Assembly (NCBI RefSeq): GCF_035989305.1
Contig: NZ_CP108514.1
Location: 1,426,001-1,490,000 of the forward strand
Length of the DNA: 64,000 bases
Direction of reading: 5' to 3'
Source of the DNA: Streptomyces sp. NBC_01233
GTDB taxonomy: Bacteria; Actinomycetota; Actinomycetes; Streptomycetales; Streptomycetaceae
Under the pieces are notes generated by a model. The model was not told where the DNA came from. It ran no database searches and saw nothing but the letters and a program-made list of their open reading frames with translations. Of this stretch, positions 32,315 to 42,400 are shown one piece after another (within the stretch, counting starts at the first letter, position 1; each line of letters starts with the position of its first letter). Made by a program: the position numbers and the translations under genes.

Positions 32315-33733
32315 ATGTTGCTGGAACCGGGGCGGTGGCTGGAGCTGCGGCGTTTCCGGGCTCTGCATGAGGCGGGCGCGAGCATCTCGGAGATCGCTCG
32401 GGAGACCGGTCTGAACTGGCGTACGGTCAAGAAGTATCTGGAGAGCGACGGTCCTCCGGTTCCGCCGGCTCCGGCGCCGCGCTCGGATCTCGGCAACCAG
32501 GTGATCAAGCCGTGGGCGCATGTGATTGATGCGTGGCTACGGGCTGAGGTGCTGCTGAAGGCCGCGGTCATCCATGAGCGTCTGGTCGAGCAGTATGCCT
32601 TCCCGCACCACTACCAGCGCGTCAAGATGTACGTGCAGCAGGCCCGACCCCGCATCGCCGAGGAGTTGGGATATACCCCGCGCGAGCTGGCGAAGTTGCA
32701 CCGCCGCTTCGAGGTGGTGCCCGGCGCCCAGGCCCAGGTCGACTGGGGCGACGAGGGCAACATCCTGGCCCATGTCGGCATCCCGAAGGTCTACTCCTTC
32801 CACATGACCTTGTCCTACTCCCGAGATCCGTTCTGCTGCTTCACCACCAGCCAGAATCTGGCATCGTTCTTCGAGTGCCACCGGCGGGCGTTCGCGCACT
32901 TCGGCGGGGCGCCCGGGGTGATCGTCTACGACCGGACCAAGACTGTCGTGCGCCGTCACGTCGCCCCGGGCGAGGCGGTCCCGTTGCATCCGGAGGCCGT
33001 GGCGTTCGCCGGGCACTACGACTTCGACATCGACGTCTTGGCCGCCTACCGGCCGACGGGGAAGGGCCGCGTCGAGCGCCAGGTCCTCATCGTCCGCGAT
33101 CATGTGCTCGCGGGGCGGTCCTTCTCCAGCCTGGATGACATGGACGGGGCGTTCATGGCCTGGGTGCCCCAGCGCCGGGCGCGTACGCACCGCACCCACG
33201 GCGAGGTGATCGGCGTGCGGGCCAAGCGGGATCACGCCGCGCTGCGGGCGCTGCCCGCCAAGCCCTACATCGTGGCCGATCGGCACCTGCGACACGTGGC
33301 CAAGGACTGCCTGGTCGCCTTCGACGCCAACCTCTACTCGGTGCCCGCCACCAAGGTCCGCCACCGCCAGCTCGTCGAGGTCAGAGCCTCCGCAGGCACC
33401 GTGGCCCTGCATTCCACCGTGCCCGACGCGCAGGGCATCACGCTGCTGGCCGTGCACTCCCGCGCGGTCGGACGCAGCGCGAGGATCGTGGATGAGGCCC
33501 ACTGGAAGGCCCTGCCCGACGGACACACCCGCGCCACCACCACCGACCTTCCGCCACCCGTGAGCAGGCCGGCCCGCTCCGGCGCCGAGGAACCGGGCGG
33601 TCTGATCTCGCTGCTGACCCGGGCCAGAGCCGCGCAAGTCCACGTCGGCACCCGTCCGCTGGCCCTCTACGACCAGATCGCCGGCACCCGCCCGTTCAAC
33701 CCCGCCCCCATCGACCCCAAGGACATGCGTTGA
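32315..33733 (+). CDS. istA: IS21-family transposase IstA
   Basis: The 472-residue protein has an N-terminal HTH (ASISEIARETGLNWRTVKKY), a connecting helical region, and an integrase core: the first Asp in AQVDWGDEGNILAHVGIPK, the second in GVIVYDRTKTVVRRHV, and the Glu in TGKGRVERQVLIVRDHVLAG. A beta-barrel C-terminal domain (VAFDANLYSVPATKVRHRQL) follows. It cuts and joins the element ends together with the ATPase encoded next. The stop overlaps the istB start, the normal coupled arrangement. It looks intact. Confidence 0.93.
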   Translation: MLLEPGRWLELRRFRALHEAGASISEIARETGLNWRTVKKYLESDGPPVPPAPAPRSDLGNQVIKPWAHVIDAWLRAEVLLKAAVIHERLVEQYAFPHHYQRVKMYVQQARPRIAEELGYTPRELAKLHRRFEVVPGAQAQVDWGDEGNILAHVGIPKVYSFHMTLSYSRDPFCCFTTSQNLASFFECHRRAFAHFGGAPGVIVYDRTKTVVRRHVAPGEAVPLHPEAVAFAGHYDFDIDVLAAYRPTGKGRVERQVLIVRDHVLAGRSFSSLDDMDGAFMAWVPQRRARTHRTHGEVIGVRAKRDHAALRALPAKPYIVADRHLRHVAKDCLVAFDANLYSVPATKVRHRQLVEVRASAGTVALHSTVPDAQGITLLAVHSRAVGRSARIVDEAHWKALPDGHTRATTTDLPPPVSRPARSGAEEPGGLISLLTRARAAQVHVGTRPLALYDQIAGTRPFNPAPIDPKDMR

Positions 33734-34503
33734 GCGAGCTGGTCACCGCCCGGATCCGCACCACCGCCACCAAACTCGGCCTGCCCCACCTCACCGAGGC
33801 CCTGGCCGAGCACGTCGGCCGGGCCGACGCCGCGTCGATGGCCTACCTCGACTTCCTCGACCTGGTCTTGGAAGAAGAACTTGCCGTCCGTGAAGAACGC
33901 CGCTTCCGCCACGCGCTACGGGTCTCCCGCCTGCCACACCACAAGACGATTGAGGAGTACGACTTCTCCTACCAGCCCGAACTCGACCCCAGGAAGGTCA
34001 AGGACCTGGCCACCCTCGCGTTCGTCGAGGCCAAGTCCAACGTCGCGCTGCTGGGCCCGCCCGGGGTCGGCAAGACACATATCGCCGTCGCGCTGGCTGT
34101 CGCCGCCTGCCGGGCCGGCTACTCGATCTACTTCACCACCCTCGACGACATGGTCCGCCAGCTCAAGGCCGCCGACTCCATCGGCCGCCTGGCCAGCAAA
34201 CTCCGCACCTACCTGCGGCCTCACGTTCTCGTGGTGGACGAGGTCGGCTACCTCCCGCTGGAGCGTGACGAGGCAAACCTCGTCTTCCAGATGCTCTCCA
34301 AGCGCTACGAGAAGGGCTCCACCCTGCTGACCTCGAACAAGAGTTTCAGTGAGTGGGGTCAGGTCTTCGGCGACGACGTCCTGGCCACTGCCATCATCGA
34401 CCGCCTACTCCACCACTGCGAGATCCTCGCCATCAACGGCGCCAGCTACCGCCTGAAGAACCGCCTCACAGCCATCGAAGGCGGCATCACTGCGGCCAGC
34501 TGA
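33730..34503 (+). CDS. istB: IS21-family helper ATPase IstB
   Basis: The 257-residue DnaC/IstB-like ATPase has a basic N-terminal domain (LVTARIRTTATKLGLPHLTE), Walker A GPPGVGKTHIAVAL, Walker B VLVVDEVGYLPLE, sensor region LLTSNKSFSEWGQVFGDDV and a C-terminal RLLHHCEILAINGASYRLKN. The start is the GTG overlapping the istA stop. It assembles on target DNA and stimulates IstA. It is complete and probably functional. Confidence 0.93.
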   Translation: MSELVTARIRTTATKLGLPHLTEALAEHVGRADAASMAYLDFLDLVLEEELAVREERRFRHALRVSRLPHHKTIEEYDFSYQPELDPRKVKDLATLAFVEAKSNVALLGPPGVGKTHIAVALAVAACRAGYSIYFTTLDDMVRQLKAADSIGRLASKLRTYLRPHVLVVDEVGYLPLERDEANLVFQMLSKRYEKGSTLLTSNKSFSEWGQVFGDDVLATAIIDRLLHHCEILAINGASYRLKNRLTAIEGGITAAS

Positions 34504-34571
34504 CACAGGATCAAGCTCTGCACATCAGCCCGTACACACCTCTGCACTACAGCCCGTACGCCGACAATCAG

Positions 34572-35198
34572 CAGGCAGTGCGCCTTCTTCGCCTCCACCA
34601 GCCACTTCGCGTGTTCGCGGTGCGTGTGCAGGGCGTCGGCGGTGACGACCACGCCGGTCAGGCCGAACGGTGCCAGCAGGCGTGTAAAGCCGGTGACCTC
34701 GGTGGTCTTGTCCGGTACCCGCAGCTGGCTGACGGTGCGTCCACCGGACACGACGGCCGAGGGCAGGTGGGCGGCCGGAGCGGTATCCATGCGCGAGCCG
34801 CGCACGGTCTTGCCGTCCACCGCAACTGATGCGGCCCCCGCAGGGTCGCATCCGAGCAGGTCGGCCAGGGCGCCGGGGCATACCAGGGTCAGCACGCGGC
34901 GGAGAGTGGAGGCGGAGGGGGCGCGACGCACTGCGAACGGCCCGCCCGGACGGATGCCGAGGCGTTCGAGGGTGTCCTGGGGAGCGTGGCGGGCCCACTG
35001 GCCCACGGCCAGGTAGGAGCGGGCGCCGGCCAGGACCGCGCTGGCCGCGGTTGGCAGGACGGAGACCAGGGTGTGGCGCCGTCCGCGTCGATCACGGGGG
35101 TCGGCCAGATGACAGAGCCGCTCAGCCGGTGCGGGGATGGCGCGGTGTTGACGGGACAGCGTCTTGGTCAGACAGACGATGGCAGACTGACGACACAT
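34572..35198 (-). pseudogene. ISAs1 transposase, N-terminal half (copy D)
   Basis: From the ATG at 35198 (MCRQSAIVCLTKTLSRQHRA, as in copy A) the frame has CHLADPRDRRGRRHTLVSVL, RRAPSASTLRRVLTLVCPGA, the first catalytic Asp in ASVAVDGKTVRGSRMDTAPA and VTGFTRLLAPFGLTGVVVTA. It ends at EAKKAHCLLIV, where the IS21 element interrupts it. The rest lies at 31656-32174. Confidence 0.88.
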
Positions 35199-35340
35199 CG
35201 AGGCTCCGGTTGTACAGGGCGACTTGGGAAGGTCACCCTTCAACCGGAGCCTCTTTGCCTGCGTAGCGGCCGCCTCCCGCATCGTCATACGTCCGTGACC
35301 AGCCGCTTCTCGTCAAGACCACGACTTTGAATCAGCCCTG

Positions 35341-35624
35341 GGTCTCCACCTGGAACTTGCCGAGCTCGATGGCGAAGGTGCTGCTATTGAAGCTGTCACC
35401 GGTCAATACGATGGACGCCTCTTGCTGCTCGTGACCAGATGGCCACTGGCCGTTCCCTCCGGCCTGTTACCTACGTGGCCTGACGGCTCAAGCGCAGAGC
35501 GGTCACACGCTCAACCGGGCAAGTCCCAAGGGACCAAGTACGGGGCGCCGTTCGAGGGCACGTTAGGGCATGCCTCCCCGCTGGGTTGGTCTGCTGATCG
35601 GACGTGTCTCAGGTCGTGTCGTCG
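35341..35624. other. gene remnant next to ISAs1 copy D
   Basis: On the minus strand, from about 35455 to the ISAs1 end, a short open frame reads SIVLTGDSFNSSTFAIELGK with no start codon and no recognisable family. Across the element the frame would end after five more codons. The remainder up to 35624 shows nothing convincing. Confidence 0.3.
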
Positions 35625-36662
35625 TCAAGGTCCCTTCTGCTCGGCCCCGCCCTTCGGGGCCGGAGCTGCGGACGGCCGTCTCCCTTCCGACTCGCTTCGG
35701 CCACGGCGCTTTCTGTGCAGGAAACACCCTGATCCACCGGACACCCCCGAGCTGCCCGCGCGCCGGTTCCTGGGCAGAGCCGTCGACTTCGGCAGATTGC
35801 GGTCCGGTGTCTCGACCAGTGGCGCGTTTTGGCCGTTGGCCCTGCGCCGGCCGGCCCGGGCACGCGGGTGATAGCGGCGGCTGCGAGGGACGTACATGAA
35901 CCCGTGATGCACAAGCCAACCGACACGTCGATGCCACCGTTCGTCCCGCTCGGTCCACGTGAGGCCGAGGCGCTGACGGATCACCGGTTCGTAGAGCCCA
36001 GTGGTGATCCACATCAGTGCCCGCGCGCACAGTTCCCACGATCCAGTCCACACGAACCGCGGTATCCGCTGGAAGTGGCGTGGTCTCTCGACGCCGCGCA
36101 GGTCCAGCACGTCCCGCGCTGCTCGGTGGTCCTCCAGCACGTGCGTGCACATGTGATTCCAGTACGCCTTGAAAGAGTCCCATGATTCAGGAACTGGACG
36201 CATGCTCAAATCGTATAGTCGATACCATTCCACATGCTCCCAGAACAACTGCTCCTTTTCGCTTTCTGTCACCCCTCCCATGAATCGGTCACCGAATCAA
36301 ATCATGGCCATGAAGAAGACTGCGTGTGCCCAGTAGAAGGTGTCTGGGGCGAGCGCATGATAAGGGCGTCCGAGGTTGTCGATTCCGCCTATATTATTAT
36401 GGTAGCCGCGAATCTTCAACGCGGTGGTATGTGCGCGCGGGCCATCGTAAACAACGCCAATGATGGGATAGAAGGAGCGGAACACCCTTGCCCATCTTTC
36501 TTCGAGGAATCGGGAATGCTCCTCCACGCCCGCGCCAAGGCCGGGATGCATGTTCTGCATCGACCCTACCCAGAGGGTGACGAGTACGTTTCGCCAGTCA
36601 CCGAAGAATTTCCATGTGATTGAATCAGGCCCGAGCGGAGCGTGATTCGCCCCTATGGCCAT
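35625..36662 (-). pseudogene. MpaB-like (DUF2236) oxygenase broken by an in-frame TGA
   Basis: Two open segments lie in the same frame, separated by one TGA codon at 36299-36297. The upstream part (MAIGANHAPLGPDSITWKFF..., ending VFFMAMI) and the downstream part (RFMGGVTESEKEQLFWEHVE, WYRLYDLSMRPVPESW, HRRVGWLVHHGFMYVPRSRR) together give one DUF2236/MpaB-type oxygenase, a heme or metal oxygenase family with conserved His. The TGA sits where an Arg (CGA) would fit (MI-x-FGDRFMGG). The N-terminal ATG at 36662 follows the stop of the SRPBCC gene by one base, so the two were coupled. Unless the stop is read through, no full-length product forms. Confidence 0.75.
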
Positions 36663-36663
36663 G

Positions 36664-37119
36664 TCAGTTGTTCCCGGATGCCAGTCGCTCCTCAAGGCCT
36701 GTTAGTCCATGCCTCATGGTCAGTGCATGGTTGTGCCGGAATGCCGATTTTGCCACGGGCGCGAGAATCTTCAACAGGGGCTTGGTCGCGGTGCATTCCT
36801 GAGTGATGTGCACCGAACTGCGCCCGTTCCCTTGGTCGGTGACGAGGAAGTCGATCCAACCGACGAGGTCCCTGCCCAGCGCAAGCCGGAAGTGTCCACG
36901 ATGGGGGTCCCGGATCAGGAATTTGTTCGTCACCACCAGCGAGTAGGGGAGGGTCGATCGCACGGTGATCTCGAACACGTCGCCGTCGAGGCGTCTGACC
37001 GCTTGATAGTCCGGCCACCATTGGGGGTAGCTCATGAGGTCGGAAAGGGCCTCGAACACCGCGTTCTTGGGCTGTGACACATCCCATCTGACGTCGAATC
37101 GGTAAAAGTTCAATGGCAT
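36664..37119 (-). CDS. SRPBCC (START/polyketide-cyclase-like) family protein
   Basis: The 151-residue protein has the helix-grip pattern: MPLNFYRFDVRWDVSQPKNA, then AVFEALSDLMSYPQWWPDYQ (helix and Trp-rich turn), DVFEITVRSTLPYSLVVTNK and the long C-terminal helix HNHALTMRHGLTGLEERLAS. The start used is the ATG at 37119, with GGAG 9 bp upstream. Proteins of this fold bind lipids, terpenoids or polyketides or catalyse cyclisation. It is coupled to the broken MpaB-like oxygenase gene, so a shared hydrophobic substrate is likely. No signal peptide. Confidence 0.75.
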   Translation of the reverse strand: MPLNFYRFDVRWDVSQPKNAVFEALSDLMSYPQWWPDYQAVRRLDGDVFEITVRSTLPYSLVVTNKFLIRDPHRGHFRLALGRDLVGWIDFLVTDQGNGRSSVHITQECTATKPLLKILAPVAKSAFRHNHALTMRHGLTGLEERLASGNN

Positions 37120-38534
37120 AGCACACACTCCAGATCGCCGGCCTAGGCCTGCCGTGCGTTCGGACGAACTGCCGGCATCGCACCATCCCCAGGAAGGTGG
37201 CTCGAGGTCATCCCGGCCCGCTCGGATGTTCGACTCCAGGTTCCGCCTGGCCCGGGTCTCATGTGGCAGCAGACGGCACGCTCGGGGGGCGCTTCCAACC
37301 GTGGTGGAAGCCGGGTTGGCTGATCACGCGAAGGATTTCCGGGTCTCCAGTGCCCGGTTTCGAGGCTCCTGTGGGGCGGATCCTGGTGAGTCGGGCGGCA
37401 ATGGATAGTTTGACGTGGAGGTGCATGGCCAGGTGGCCGGATCTGGACCCTATCGGAGCATGGCGGGAAGTCGCATGCCTGTTTGCGATCTCAGAGGGCC
37501 CGGTTCTTGACCGTTTACCCAGCCCTGCGAACGACTCGGGTGCCGCCGCCTCCTCTTCCGGCGCTATCGCCGTAGCAGACCATGAGTCGGCATCCTGCCC
37601 GAAGAGTCGAATCTGCTGCCTGAAGGGGGCTATGTCATGGCGGGCTATGCCGGTCGGTGCCGCCAGCGGGCCTGCTCCTGACGGCATCTCCACCACGACG
37701 CAAACCAGCCGCGCGGCTGGCCCGCCGATGCCGGCAGGCGCTTGCTGCAGTGCCTCGCTGCCGCCGCTCGGCCTCGTCGCGCGCTCTGCCCGGGGCTGCG
37801 GGATGGATCAAGGTGATGCAGCCGCGGCCGCCGGGCTGCTGGTTAACGCGTAGATTCCGCTACCCGGAGCGATCATCCAGGGCGCTGCCCGGAATGCCCC
37901 GTCTTGCCTCGACGCCTGCTCGATTGAGCGCAGTCTCCTGCGGCAAGTGCTCAGTCGAGCACGTCTGTTGGCCGTGTCCGAAAGATTGCTCCCGGACTTG
38001 ACGCGGTCTATCGTTTGGCCCGTCACATGTCGCGTCCGGGATGCCGAGTCGAATTCAGCCGAAGGGGGAACTCCAGTGGCGATGCAGCAGTCTGAAGAGG
38101 GCGCTGAACGAAACGGAATCATGGTGCTGGACCGGCTTGCTGGGTGTCCTCAAACGACGGCAGGACGTCGGGTCCACCCGGCACACCCTCTCGTCCGGAC
38201 GCGAACGTGTTGACCATAGCCAGTACGGCAAGCTCCTGGACGAACTCAACACCACACTCGCGGAGCGCGGCGTGATCCCAAGGCTCGGCGAACATCTCCT
38301 TCAACTCCGAGTAAGCACGGGCGACCCATGCCTGGGCTTAGCGGCAGCAGTCCCGGCAGGAGGCGGCCGAGGACCAGTGGGAGCAGGCGCAGCAGCTGGG
38401 CCGGGAGAACGCCCGCCCGGATGGAGACGGATCGGGCGGGACATGCAGTTTGAGGTCTCGTTTGAGCGGTACTACAGGTGGCACCTGTCGCGCAGGGCAC
38501 GGCTTCTGAAGACGATGTGAAGCGGTAATATACG
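37120..38534. other. 1.4-kb region without a convincing gene upstream of the giant gene
   Basis: Open frames here (for example plus 37197-37853, minus 37259-37696, plus 38041-38520) lack family-like sequence, ribosome sites or consistent codon bias. The region may hold decayed genes. The promoter of the giant gene should lie near its right end. A taatat string at 38526-38531 lies too close to the GTG start to be its -10 box. No strong ribosome site precedes that GTG (only a GAAG about 12 bp away). Confidence 0.5.
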
Positions 38535-39494
38535 GTGATTGATTTCTCGCCCGAGCTCCGGGGGTTTATTGAGGTCTGGGTCGGTGCGAATGTTGCGACC
38601 GGCAATGAGGACCTGGGTTATGCGAGCCGGTATCCTTATGAGGATCTGGCTGATGACCTCCGTGAGTTGTCGACGTCGTTGACGAGTGCGGTGTCGACGG
38701 TGGGGAATTCTCTTCCGCCGCGGGTGGCGCGGGAGTTCATTGCCGCGTTGAATTTGTTTGTCGATGATGGTGGGCGGAATCATCTTCGGGATTTCGCTGA
38801 TCAGCTTGACGGGTTGGGCTGGACGCAGGTCGACCGGTCGAGGAAGCTCAGTGAGAGCAAGTACGAGATCCTCCTTGAGTTCATTTTCATGAACTTGGAG
38901 ATCGCGTTGATTTTGGCGTTGTCGGTGTTCACGGGTGGGTCGTCGCTGACGCAGATCATCACCGCGAAGTCGCGTACGGCGTTGCGGATGCTGTTGATCC
39001 TCCAGCGGATGGGGCATGGGCTGGGGACGCCTGTGTCGGGTGTGATGGAGGCTTTGCAGGAGGCCTTCGTGACGTTTCTGGCGCAGGTCACCTCGATGCT
39101 GGCGCCGGAGGACACGGACCGTCGGCGGACGGCGCTGGACTGGCGTGATATCGGGAAGTCGGCTGTGTTCGGGCTGGTGGCCGGTGTGCTGGGGGGCGGG
39201 CTGGGCGAGGTCACCGCGAAGTTCACGAAGGATTTCCTGAGGGACAAGCCGCAGTGGGTGAAGGAGGTCTTCGAGGTCCCGGAGTCGTTCGTCAACGAGG
39301 GTTTCGCGGAGACCGGGGCGAAGACCCTGGTGGAGTGGATGTTCGAGGGCAAGTTCGCCGTCGACCTCGGCACGTTCGTCAGTGCTGGTACCAGCGGTGT
39401 TCTGTTCACGGTCGCGGAGGGTCTGGCGGAGTGGACCGGTCAGGCGGTCCACGACATTTTCCAGCGGAAGTTCGACGTCACCCTGCCCGACACC
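38535..39494 (+). other. N-terminal WXG100-like/export domain of the giant protein
   Basis: Residues 1-320 read FSPELRGFIEVWVGANVATG, then SRYPYEDLADDLRELSTSLT, LPPRVAREFIAALNLFVDDG and a hydrophobic helix pair (EIALILALSVFTGGSS; VFGLVAGVLGGGLGEV), ending near TLVEWMFEGKFAVDLGTFVS. This is the layout of the WXG100-like N-domain found on very large Streptomyces secreted proteins. It is all-helical and likely the recognition part for a type VII secretion machine. Confidence 0.65.
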
Positions 39495-42400
39495 GTTACG
39501 AACACGAACACGGTGGTGGGTGGTGCGGGCGGTCGGGTGGACCGGCCGTCGGTGGCGTCCGGGGATCTGCCGGAAGTGCCCGTGGGCGGCGGGGTCGAGA
39601 TGCCGCCCGGCACCGCGGCCGGTGTCACGCGGCCGGGCGTGCCGCCCGTGGTGGTGCCGCTGCCGACCGTGGCCGCGGAAACGGTCCCGCCGGCCTTCAC
39701 CGTCGGGCAGGATGTTCCGGTGGTGCCCGGTGCGGTCACGGCCGGGACCGCACCCGTTGCGCCGTTCACCGGCAGGATCGACGACACCACGCAACAGGTC
39801 CCCGCCGAGGGGGTCGTGGACCCGGGTGACGGGTTCCAGAACGACGGCACCAACGACTTCAGTGATACCGAGTCGGTCTTCAGTGACGTCAGCGCGCTCT
39901 CGGGGATCCATGGAATCCCCTCCGGCCTGAGTGATGTCAGCGCCCTGTCGGACGACGTCGCCAACCTCTCCGACCTCGAGGACGTCACCACCGACTTCAC
40001 CGACCCGGGTACCGCTTCACCGATCACGGGATTCGACCCCGACGGCCTGCCCCTGGCACCCGGCCGCGAGGCGTTCACGGCCGGAACCAGCCCCACCTGG
40101 TCCACGACCGACCCCACCCGGGCCTTCGATCCCGCAGCGGTTCCCGACCCCACGGCAATCCTCGACCCCACCACCCCGGTCCAGGACACGCCCCACACCC
40201 AGCCCCGGGACCTGCCGGTCACAGGCCTGCCGCACAGCACACCCGTGGCCGGCCTGCCCCAGGGCGCCCAGGCCCAGGACACACCCCAGGACCTGCCCGT
40301 CACAGGCCAGCCGGCCACGGACACCCCCTTCGCAGGTCTGCCGGTCACGGGCCTGCCTCAGGGCACGACGGTTCCGGGCGTGCCGGTCCACGGAGCCCCG
40401 GCCGCCGGCGTGCCGGTCACGGGAGTGCCGGACCCCCTGTCCGATCCCACCGTCGCGCCCACGGACACCCGACCCCTGCCCACCGCCGCCCAGACCGGCC
40501 TTCCCCTGCCCACCCACTCCGCCACCACCGGCTCCCCGGCCGGGCTCCCCGCACGGCCAGAAGACCAGGACCCGACCCGCACGCCGCACACCACTCCCCA
40601 CACAAACCCCGTCACCACCGCTCCCACGGGCGTGCCAGGCACGACCGTCCCGCCCACCACCGCCACCCCGCTCCCCCCGGCCGCAACCACGGGCAGCACG
40701 TCCACCACCGCCACCCCCTCCACCCCGACGACACAGCCCATCCCCCACACGAACACCACAGCCACGCAGCAGCCCACGACCCCAGGCAGGACAAGCCTGG
40801 CCCCCACCACCCCCGGCCTGCCCCCCACCGTCGGCATGATCCCCACCCAGTCCGCCGACCCCACACCCACCACCCCCGCGCAGCCCGCCACCGCCCAGCC
40901 CGCCACCGATACCACCGGGGCCGCAACCGGCTCCCCCGGCACGCAGACAGCCCATTCCCCCGCAGTAACCTCCCCCGCAGGCACGCACGTCGTCGTCCCG
41001 CCCCGCAAGCCCGGGCAACCGCCGAAGAAGTCCACGAAGCCCCCGGCGAGCCACTGGGCCGGACCCAAACCGCGTGTTCAGCCCATCACCGACGCACAGG
41101 GCAAGGTGACGGGAGCAATCTCATTCGACGACAAGGACCTGGCACGGCGAAAAGGCAGCTACGGAAAGCTGTCGGACCAGACCCGGTTCTACCAGGGCGT
41201 CCGGAACAGCGAAGGAAAGGGGGACGGCTCCTGGCAGGACCTGCCGCCGAACTTCAAGGACTCCTTCTTCCTCGGCCTGCACCACGACGAGCACGGCTTC
41301 AAAGTCGTCGTCGTCGAAGACCCCAACACCCCCCGCCGCCCCGGAACAGCGCCCCGCACCCGCCAGATCCACATGAGCGCCCAACAGCTCGGCGAACTCG
41401 TACGCGACCTCAAACCACAACTCTCAGACTTCAAGGAAATCACCCTCTTCTCCTGCACAGCCGGAGCCGACGGCGCCCACAACACCATCGCCGACGCCCA
41501 GATCGTCGCCGACATCTCCGGCCTGACCGTCAACGCCCCCACCGGAAAAGTCGCCTTGCACCAGCCGGAGCCAGACAGCGACTACCAGATCACCATGCGA
41601 CACGACGACAAGGGCAGAGCGACCGAATGGCGGAAATTCCAGCCCCGGACCGCCGCCAACGTGCCGCCCGATGCGACACCCCCGCCCCCCACGCCCAGCG
41701 TCCCGAACCGCCCGCAGAAGGCGGACCGTCCAGAGAGCGGCGACCGTCCGCCGAGCGCGGACTGGCCGTCGGAGGCCGACTGGAACGCAGGCGGCCCGGA
41801 GGACGGAGCCGAGACGGAGAGCCCGGAACACACGGGGGCAGACCGCTTCCCGGACCTGTACGCCGACCAGGCTTGGGAGGTGTACAGCCAGCTGTATGAA
41901 GCCGCCGTCAGGACTGTCCTCGCCGCCGACCCACAGCTGCTCACGGGAGCCAAGGCTGCCCTACGCGGCCTGTTGGCGACCCTGGAGCGGCACTTCGGCC
42001 CCGAAGTCGCGGCGCTCTCCTTCGTACCGCCCGGCCCGTCGGAGCAATGGACGGACCTGCGGGCGTCGCTGATGGCGTGGACGGAACCGACGAACAGCAC
42101 ACTGTCACTGGACGCGCTGGTCACCATGTTCACCATGGGGGCCTTCCAGAGCCCGTCCGGCGCCACCCTGAGCACCATGTGGCTCGCTGCCCCGGACACC
42201 AACACCCAGGCATTGGCCCTGCAGCCTCCCGCGGTCCCCCCGCACGGCCAGACGCCCGCCAACCAGGCCGCACGTGGCATCCGGATGCGGCCGGAGGCCG
42301 TGGCGATGATCGCGTGGCTGCAACGGGTCTACACCTCACTGGACATCGAGGGCGAGGACCCCGCGCTGTTCCGTGAAGTGTTGATGGCCGGACTTCCGGT

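Larger units (their letters stand above)
32180..34566 (+). mobile_element. complete IS21-family element with 5-bp target duplication
   Basis: The ends are inverted copies (tgtcggcgtacgggct inward from 32180 and from 34566), each followed by a second related subrepeat containing tgcagaggtg, as multi-site IS21 ends have. The target copies are ATCAG at 32175-32179 and 34567-34571. The element is 2,387 bp and carries istA and istB. It sits inside ISAs1 copy D. Confidence 0.92.
31614..35340 (-). mobile_element. ISAs1-family element, copy D, split by an IS21 element
   Basis: Perfect 18-bp inverted ends are visible: cagggctgattcaaagtc at 31614-31631 and its complement at 35323-35340. The two outer flanks (ccccaccacc and ggtctccacc) are not identical. 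Removing the IS21 element (32180-34566 plus one ATCAG copy) restores an ISAs1 element of about 1.3 kb, whose sequence is close to copy A. Confidence 0.85.

Noticed and set aside
20590..35340. Classical composite transposon bounded by ISAs1 copies A and D
   Set aside because: The copies are related and in the same orientation, but the outer flanks (gatcaccgac and ggtctccacc) do not match, so no joint target duplication supports transposition as a unit. Recombination between them remains possible.
35341..35460. Short remnant reading SIVLTGDSFNSSTFAIELGK as a phage-tail-like protein
   Set aside because: The resemblance is too short and vague; there is no start codon and the frame ends within a few codons across the ISAs1 element.
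36297..36299. Selenocysteine reading of the TGA in the MpaB-like gene
   Set aside because: The replaced residue fits Arg by one base change, the family has no known selenoprotein members, and I see no convincing hairpin just downstream.
37197..38520. Small genes between the SRPBCC gene and the giant gene
   Set aside because: Open frames on both strands there lack ribosome sites, motifs or coherent composition; I treat the region as non-coding or decayed.
38526..38531. taatat as a -10 box driving leaderless expression of the giant gene
   Set aside because: It ends 3 bp before the GTG, which would place the transcript start inside or after the start codon.
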